From: JAZNGX01 sp045576675
Lineage (GTDB): Bacteria; Bacillota; Clostridia; Monoglobales; Firm-18
Direction of reading: 5' to 3'
Length of the DNA stretch: 6,946 nt
Assembly (NCBI GenBank): GCA_045576675.1
Contig: JAZNGX010000166.1
Span: forward strand, 1-6,946
Every line of letters begins with the position of its first letter. Positions within the stretch are counted from its first letter, which is position 1. Position numbers and translations under genes: made by a program. Below, in pieces: positions 1 through 4,192 of this stretch. A model generated the notes under the pieces. It was not told where the DNA came from and did not search any database. It saw only the letters and a list, made by a program, of their open reading frames with translations.

Positions 1-1216
1 TTGCTTTTATAGTATATCTGTAGTTACCTTCTGATAAATCAGAAACTGTATAAGCTACATTTCCGTCAACTGAAGGAGTCATGGTAGCTATAGCATCAGC
101 ATTTCTTGACTCAAACAATTCAACTTTTTCTATTGAATCACCGTCAATAGAAACATTTGCTTTTAATTCAATTTCTCCGCCAATTTCTATACTGTTAGTT
201 TCAGCTGTTTCCCATACAATTACAGGAGCTGGTTTAGCGGTTGCAGTAACTTCAACTGTTGATGATGTTGCGTTACCACCCTGTGTAGCTGTTACTTTTG
301 CATAATACTTATGTGCGCCTGCTGTAACATTTTCAACTGTATACGTAGCAACATCACCTGTTAATTCTGTAACTGTACCTAAAGCAGTTGCATTACCTTC
401 TTCAAAGAACTCAACCTTTGAAATTGTATCATCTGTAACTGTTGCTGTTGCTGTAAGAGTAACATTGCCACCTTCAACAACTGTTGCAGTATCAGCTGTT
501 AATAATACAGTTGGCTTTGGACCTGAAACCTCTTCTTCGTGTGTAATTTTCAATTCGTCCAATTGCAATATTGTATTAGCACCAGTAAGTCTGAAACAAA
601 TATTATCAACTGAACGTATGTCCTCAACAGCTAAAGGGTAGTTTGAGGTATTAATCGCATATGTTTTTCCGTTACTGCCACTGATTTTTTGAATAAGTTG
701 CATCTGTGGTTTGCTTTTTGTGTCAGTTGCATTAATACTTAATGTAAAATGAAACCAGTTCGTATTATTAAATTTACCATTGCTACCTGATGAAACCGAT
801 GCACCATCTTTGTTAATCATATATGTTTGAACAGCGTCAGTTCCACCAAACTGTAAAAACGGCACAAGTACTGGTCCATTATCTGTTTGTTCTTCAATAC
901 ACATTTCAAAAGTACCTGTGGTTTGCATATAGAATGAAATTGTATTTTTTACATTATCTACTGCACTATAATTTTGCATTTTAATGTATGAACCATTTGT
1001 ACCTGATAACTGAACAACATTTCCACGAGCACTGTCTGTTGCAATCACAGCAGTTGCACCTTCACTTGCAGTCCAGTGTGCCGGTAGTGAGTTGGAATCT
1101 TCAAAGGTGTCATTTACCTGAGTTACTGTTATCATATCCGCAGCAAAGGCAGGAACACATACAGCTGAAACCAGCATCGCAAGAACTAATAAACTACTTA
1201 ATAATTTTTTAGACAT
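1..1216 (-). CDS. Secreted modular protein, jelly-roll plus tandem Ig-like modules (3' end outside window)
   Basis: The reading frame is open from the ATG at 1214-1216 to the window edge, giving 405 residues and no stop. Residues 1-25 form a classic signal peptide: Lys-Lys start, a Leu/Val/Ala-rich core and an Ala-x-Ala end (VPAFA, cleavage before AD). Residues about 30-228 resemble a concanavalin-A/LamG-like jelly-roll, starting with VNDTFEDSNSLPAHW and ending in a typical LDELKI strand. Two Ig-like modules follow, at about 233-325 and 330-405, each with the core pattern DTISKVEFFEEG and a later YTVxxxxxGxHKYYAKV strand pair; this fits bacterial Ig-like spacer domains. The jelly-roll is the same subtype as the first one in each neighbouring gene (GSYIKM, QTTGTFEM). 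No catalytic domain is visible in this part, but one could lie in the missing C-terminus, as in the gene at 4193-6946. Export, modular build and paralogy are well supported. Carbohydrate binding is inferred from fold and context. The start is fixed by the signal peptide and a well-spaced ribosome binding site. Confidence 0.93.
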   Translation of the reverse strand, partial: MSKKLLSSLLVLAMLVSAVCVPAFAADMITVTQVNDTFEDSNSLPAHWTASEGATAVIATDSARGNVVQLSGTNGSYIKMQNYSAVDNVKNTISFYMQTTGTFEMCIEEQTDNGPVLVPFLQFGGTDAVQTYMINKDGASVSSGSNGKFNNTNWFHFTLSINATDTKSKPQMQLIQKISGSNGKTYAINTSNYPLAVEDIRSVDNICFRLTGANTILQLDELKITHEEEVSGPKPTVLLTADTATVVEGGNVTLTATATVTDDTISKVEFFEEGNATALGTVTELTGDVATYTVENVTAGAHKYYAKVTATQGGNATSSTVEVTATAKPAPVIVWETAETNSIEIGGEIELKANVSIDGDSIEKVELFESRNADAIATMTPSVDGNVAYTVSDLSEGNYRYTIKA

Positions 1217-1223
1217 AATATCA

Positions 1224-1229
1224 TCTCCT
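1224..1229 (-). promoter_or_regulatory. Ribosome binding site of the gene at 1-1216, in a 76-bp gap
   Basis: On the minus strand this reads AGGAGA, 7 bases before the ATG at 1216. It confirms the start that also yields a full signal peptide. The rest of the gap (1217-1292) is very AT-rich. I see no stem-loop followed by a T-run and no convincing -35/-10 pair, so read-through from the gene ending at 1293 is the simplest reading. AT-rich TATAAA-like strings are present but lack a partner. Confidence 0.85.
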
Positions 1230-1292
1230 AAAACAAATTTTATATATTTTATTTCTTTTTATAATATATGTTTTCCAAATCTTTTATCTTGC

Positions 1293-4043
1293 TTATTCAA
1301 CTGTCCAAACGGGAGATAGCGGTCTTAATGTTGCTTCATTTTCAATCATGAAAATTTTATCTCCTGTATCAAGTGTGAAATCTTCAGGTGTTGTGATAAT
1401 CTCCTCACCATAATCAAATGACTTAGCTAATACATAAGTATCACTTAGCTTGCCACCCTCATAATCTGCAAATATCAATGTATATGTATTTGGTGTTCTT
1501 GCATTAACAAGGACTGATTTTGAATTCTTGTCATAATCACCAATTCTGTTAGTTGCATTATACAGTCTGAAATCATCAAGCACGAAGCTTGTATCTTCTG
1601 ATAACTCAAATATCTGGTTATAAACACCATCGTTTGTATTACGTGTTGAAGATTGTACATATTCACATGCTTCATTTGTAGTTTCATCAGTAATACGTAC
1701 TAAAAGCTTATCAGCTGTTGAACCGTTAGAAGTTCTGAAGTCGATTACACACTTTACAGTGTACCAGTGACCGGGTACAAATGCAACCAAATCCTTATAT
1801 TTTTCTTCACTGCTTGAATATCTCTTATCAACTGACTGAACCTTGCTGCCGTTAAATTTAACAAGGTTAGGGTTAATACCTGAATTATCAGGTCTTACCA
1901 TCCATACAAACATATCTCCGTCAGGTCTGATGCGGTACTCAATTACTGTGATGGATTTTTTAGCTACCATATCAGTAGGACAGTCAAATCTTAGTCTTGC
2001 ACCGGAAGAACCTGTTACTGTAACTGCACCGTCCTTAACTGTAGCAGTTGCACTGTTCTGTGTCTTCCAGTTTGCAGGAAGTGAGCTTATACCGTCAAAA
2101 TCAGCAGCACCAAGAACATAATCCGGTGTGTCAAATACCGGGATAACCACACCTGCCATTACAGTTATAATTTCAGATGTAGCTTCGCCACCTTTTGAAG
2201 CATATACTTTAGCGTAATACTGGTGTATTCCCTTAGTAATACCAAAGATATAATGTGATGCAACACCGCCGCTTACCTGAGTTACAGTACCAATAGGCTC
2301 GTTTACACCTAACTCATAAAACTCAACCTTTGAAATAGTGTCGTTTGTTACAGATACAGCTGCACTGATATCCATGTCCATACCAACTTCTGCAGTTGCA
2401 TTATTTGCAGGTCTTATAATTTCTATTGTAGGAATCGGGTATGAAGGACCTGCACCCTTTTCATATACCTTTACATCGTCTAAAACAAAGCTTGTGTCAG
2501 AAATCAACTCGAATGTGTGGTTGTGTACACCTTGCTCTGTGTTACGTGTAAGAACTGAAACAGCCTCACTTACTGTGCCTGCAGTTTCATCAGTTACTGT
2601 AACGATTAATTTGTCGTTTGTTAATGAACCGGACTTTTTAAAGTCGATTGTATATCTTACACTATACCAGTGTCCCGGTACAAAAGCAATAACATCCTTT
2701 GTAGTTTCGTTACTGCTGCCGTATCTTTTGTTGTATGTAATTACCTTTGAACCTTCAAAGCCAAGCAGGTTAGGATTGATACCTGAATTTATAGGACTTA
2801 CCATCCATACAAACATATTTCCGTTTGGTTTGATACGGTATTCAACTGTAGTAATCTTGTTTTCTCTTACGTCAGGGTTGTCAAAACGAAGACGTCCGCC
2901 GCTTTCACCGGAAACAGTTACGCTGCCGTTTGATACAACTGCTGTTGCACCGTTTTGTGTCTTCCAGCCTGAAGGCAAGCTGTCTATACCTTCAAAATCA
3001 GCTGAAAACATAAGATAGTCTTTTTCAGGATTAAACTGCTCGTTGGCAACTACCATCAAAGACTCTGAGCTTGCATATCCGCCCTTTGCACCATAGGCTT
3101 TAGCATAGTAACTGTGAGTACCAACCGCAATATCTTCAACTGTGAAGTTAGCAATATTATTCTGTAGTGATGTTACAGTGCCGATAGCTGAAGTAACACC
3201 ATCTTCATATAACTCAACTTTAGAAATTGTATCACCGCCAACAGTTGCCTGAACTGAAATATCAACATTGTCACCTTCGCCAACGAAAGCAGTTGATGCA
3301 GGATTAACTATAGATACAACCGGTGTGTTATCTCCAACATATACAGTTTCTTTATGATAGATTTTAAAATCATCAATAGCAAACTGTGTGCTGTCATCTG
3401 TTAGTAAGAAGCAATGATTTGCAATTATAAAGTCAGTAGTTCTTGTATATACCTCTTTTGTATATTCGGTTGTGCTACCTGTTGTTTCATCTGTTACACG
3501 TGCTTTAATTTTGTCGTTTGCACCTGAACCTGATGGTCTGAAATCTATTCTGTACTCAACCTTATACCATCTGCCGGGTACATACGAAGATATAACCTCG
3601 GTAGTTTCGTTACTGCTTCCGTAACGTTTATTAATAAGATGAATTTCACCTACACCGCCAACAGGCTCTGTGAAACGAATCAATGTAGGATTGATACCTG
3701 TGTTGTCTTTACGGTACATATATACTTCCATCGCACCGGTTGTTCTTATACTATATTCAATATAGTTAATAACCTTTGATTCAGGAGCAGGGTTTGTCAT
3801 CTGAAGATAAGAACCTGAGCTACCATAAGCGGTAACAACATTACCATGTGTTCCACCTTCGTTAGTTATTGTTGTTGTAATACTACCCTTACCGTCAAAG
3901 GTTGAAGGCAGTGATGACGAACTGTTGAAATTTTCATTAATCTGGAACACATCAACCTGAACCTCTTCAGCTGATACGTTAATTGCGGTCATAGCAAAAA
4001 GCATTGCTAAAATCAAACAACCGCTTATAAATCTCTTTTTCAT
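1293..4043 (-). CDS. Secreted three-jelly-roll protein with Ig-like spacers, no catalytic domain
   Basis: This is a complete 916-residue protein. Residues 1-25 are a signal peptide (MKKR start, hydrophobic core, end NVSA, cleavage before EE). Jelly-roll (LamG/concanavalin-A-like) modules lie at about 34-235, 343-528 and 640-830. Each opens with an F-x-x-x-x-SLP motif, has a VPGxWYxVxxxIDF strand near its middle and closes with a DDFxxY strand. Ig-like modules at about 240-333 and 538-630 carry the pattern DTISKVExYE...GTVT and a YYAKxYxxKGG strand. Residues 836-916 are a small beta-rich module (YDKNS...VNA...FADY...GDKIFMI...PLS) also found in the upstream gene. I see no TIM-barrel, catalytic Glu pair, LPXTG, dockerin or SLH motif. 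Likely role: an extracellular carbohydrate-binding or adhesive protein accompanying the hydrolase encoded upstream. That is inference; the fold-level reading is firmer. A short 149-bp gap separates it from the upstream gene and 76 bp from the downstream one. The start is supported by the signal peptide and an AGGAGG site. Confidence 0.96.
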   Translation of the reverse strand: MKKRFISGCLILAMLFAMTAINVSAEEVQVDVFQINENFNSSSSLPSTFDGKGSITTTITNEGGTHGNVVTAYGSSGSYLQMTNPAPESKVINYIEYSIRTTGAMEVYMYRKDNTGINPTLIRFTEPVGGVGEIHLINKRYGSSNETTEVISSYVPGRWYKVEYRIDFRPSGSGANDKIKARVTDETTGSTTEYTKEVYTRTTDFIIANHCFLLTDDSTQFAIDDFKIYHKETVYVGDNTPVVSIVNPASTAFVGEGDNVDISVQATVGGDTISKVELYEDGVTSAIGTVTSLQNNIANFTVEDIAVGTHSYYAKAYGAKGGYASSESLMVVANEQFNPEKDYLMFSADFEGIDSLPSGWKTQNGATAVVSNGSVTVSGESGGRLRFDNPDVRENKITTVEYRIKPNGNMFVWMVSPINSGINPNLLGFEGSKVITYNKRYGSSNETTKDVIAFVPGHWYSVRYTIDFKKSGSLTNDKLIVTVTDETAGTVSEAVSVLTRNTEQGVHNHTFELISDTSFVLDDVKVYEKGAGPSYPIPTIEIIRPANNATAEVGMDMDISAAVSVTNDTISKVEFYELGVNEPIGTVTQVSGGVASHYIFGITKGIHQYYAKVYASKGGEATSEIITVMAGVVIPVFDTPDYVLGAADFDGISSLPANWKTQNSATATVKDGAVTVTGSSGARLRFDCPTDMVAKKSITVIEYRIRPDGDMFVWMVRPDNSGINPNLVKFNGSKVQSVDKRYSSSEEKYKDLVAFVPGHWYTVKCVIDFRTSNGSTADKLLVRITDETTNEACEYVQSSTRNTNDGVYNQIFELSEDTSFVLDDFRLYNATNRIGDYDKNSKSVLVNARTPNTYTLIFADYEGGKLSDTYVLAKSFDYGEEIITTPEDFTLDTGDKIFMIENEATLRPLSPVWTVE
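1296..1538 (-). repeat. Small C-terminal beta module, copy in the 916-residue protein
   Basis: Encodes residues 836-916, ending just before the stop codon. Shared landmarks with the copy at 5108-5350 are an initial YD, VNA, a hydrophobic-F-x-DY strand, GDKI followed by Met and hydrophobics, and a final PLS. It resembles the module in secreted Firmicutes proteins that ends in a K-x-hydrophobic-W-x...PL motif. That comparison is from memory and was not searched. Function unknown. Confidence 0.75.
1554..2126 (-). repeat. Jelly-roll cassette, copy 3 (subtype B, without the following Ig module)
   Basis: Encodes about residues 640-830. It is nearly the same as copy 2 in its key stretches (RLRFDCP, EYRIRPDGDMFVWMV, NSGINPNL, FVPGHWY, DTSFVLDDFRLY). 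Instead of an Ig-like module it is followed directly by the small C-terminal module. Its likeness to copy 2 at both protein and DNA level points to a duplication inside the gene. Confidence 0.85.
2154..3017 (-). repeat. Jelly-roll/Ig cassette, copy 2 (subtype B jelly-roll)
   Basis: Encodes about residues 343-630. The jelly-roll has the subtype B signature RLRFDNP, EYRIKPNGNMFVWMV, NSGINPNL and VPGHWY, ending with SFVLDDVKVY. An Ig-like module follows. It aligns with copy 3 at a constant 301-residue (903-bp) offset around NSGINPNL, and the two share exact nucleotide stretches, for example 22 bases at 2797-2818 matching 1894-1915. Confidence 0.85.
3045..3944 (-). repeat. Jelly-roll/Ig cassette, copy 1 (subtype A jelly-roll)
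   Basis: Encodes about residues 34-333 of the 916-residue protein: one jelly-roll followed by one Ig-like module. The jelly-roll is the subtype with GSYLQMTNP and IRTTGAMEVYMY, closer to the first jelly-rolls of the two neighbouring genes than to copies 2 and 3 of its own gene. It shares GINPxL, KRYGSS and VPGxWY with copies 2 and 3. Confidence 0.8.
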
Positions 4044-4050
4044 AATTCAT

Positions 4051-4058
4051 CCTCCTTT
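4051..4058 (-). promoter_or_regulatory. Strong ribosome binding site of the 916-residue gene
   Basis: The minus strand reads AAAGGAGG, an 8-base near-ideal Shine-Dalgarno match, 7 bases before the ATG at 4043. It fixes the start and predicts efficient translation. Confidence 0.92.
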
Positions 4059-4088
4059 GGTTGGCTTTATAAAAATTAACCTAATAAT

Positions 4089-4117
4089 ATTCTACTACTT
4101 TAAGACATTATAGTAAA
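4089..4117 (-). promoter_or_regulatory. Candidate sigma-A promoter for the 916-residue gene
   Basis: On the minus strand TTTACT (4112-4117; 4 of 6 matches to TTGACA) is followed after 17 bases by TAGAAT (4089-4094; 5 of 6 matches to TATAAT). That would start transcription near 4082, about 40 bases before the ATG. A perfect TATAAT also lies at 4107-4112 but has no recognisable -35 box at 16-18 bases. The region is AT-rich, so chance matches are likely and only mapped transcript ends would decide. If real, the promoter lets this gene be expressed apart from the hydrolase gene upstream. Confidence 0.35.
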
Positions 4118-4138
4118 TATGCAAAAATCCACTTTGCC

Positions 4139-4186
4139 TATCACTTTTCCACCTATCGATAAAAAAGTGCAGGTGGAAAAGTGATA
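4139..4186 (-). terminator. Perfect 16-bp inverted repeat: possible terminator or operator
   Basis: The arms TATCACTTTTCCACCT (4139-4154) and AGGTGGAAAAGTGATA (4171-4186) are exact reverse complements, separated by 16 bases. The element begins 7 bases past the stop codon of the hydrolase gene, the usual place for a terminator or a 3' stabilising hairpin. However, no T-run follows the second arm on either strand; the only T6 on the minus strand is inside the loop. The loop holds another AAAAGTG string (4163-4169) that could pair with CACTTTT in the left arm instead. The element also sits just upstream of the candidate promoter, so a regulator-binding site is an equal possibility. The inverted repeat is certain; its job is not. 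Confidence 0.45.
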
Positions 4187-4192
4187 ATTAAG

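Noticed and set aside
1217..1292. Promoter in the gap between the 916-residue gene and the next gene
   Set aside because: Several TATAAA-like strings occur, but none has a fair -35 partner at 16-18 bases. In DNA this AT-rich such strings are expected by chance.
2338..3018. A 226-codon open frame on the plus strand
   Set aside because: It lies wholly antisense to the 916-residue gene, has no ribosome binding site or recognisable domain, and mirrors the repetitive, biased codons of the minus-strand gene. The other plus-strand frames (81-305, 988-1212, 1843-2121) are rejected for the same reason.
4017..4043. Lipoprotein signal (Ile-Ser-Gly-Cys at residues 6-9 of the 916-residue protein)
   Set aside because: The sequence resembles a lipobox, but the Cys comes before the hydrophobic core rather than after it. 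Cleavage at NVSA/EE by signal peptidase I is far more likely.
4139..4186. CRISPR repeat or transposon terminal repeats
   Set aside because: There is only one pair of arms, no spacer series, no transposase and no visible target-site duplication in the flanks.
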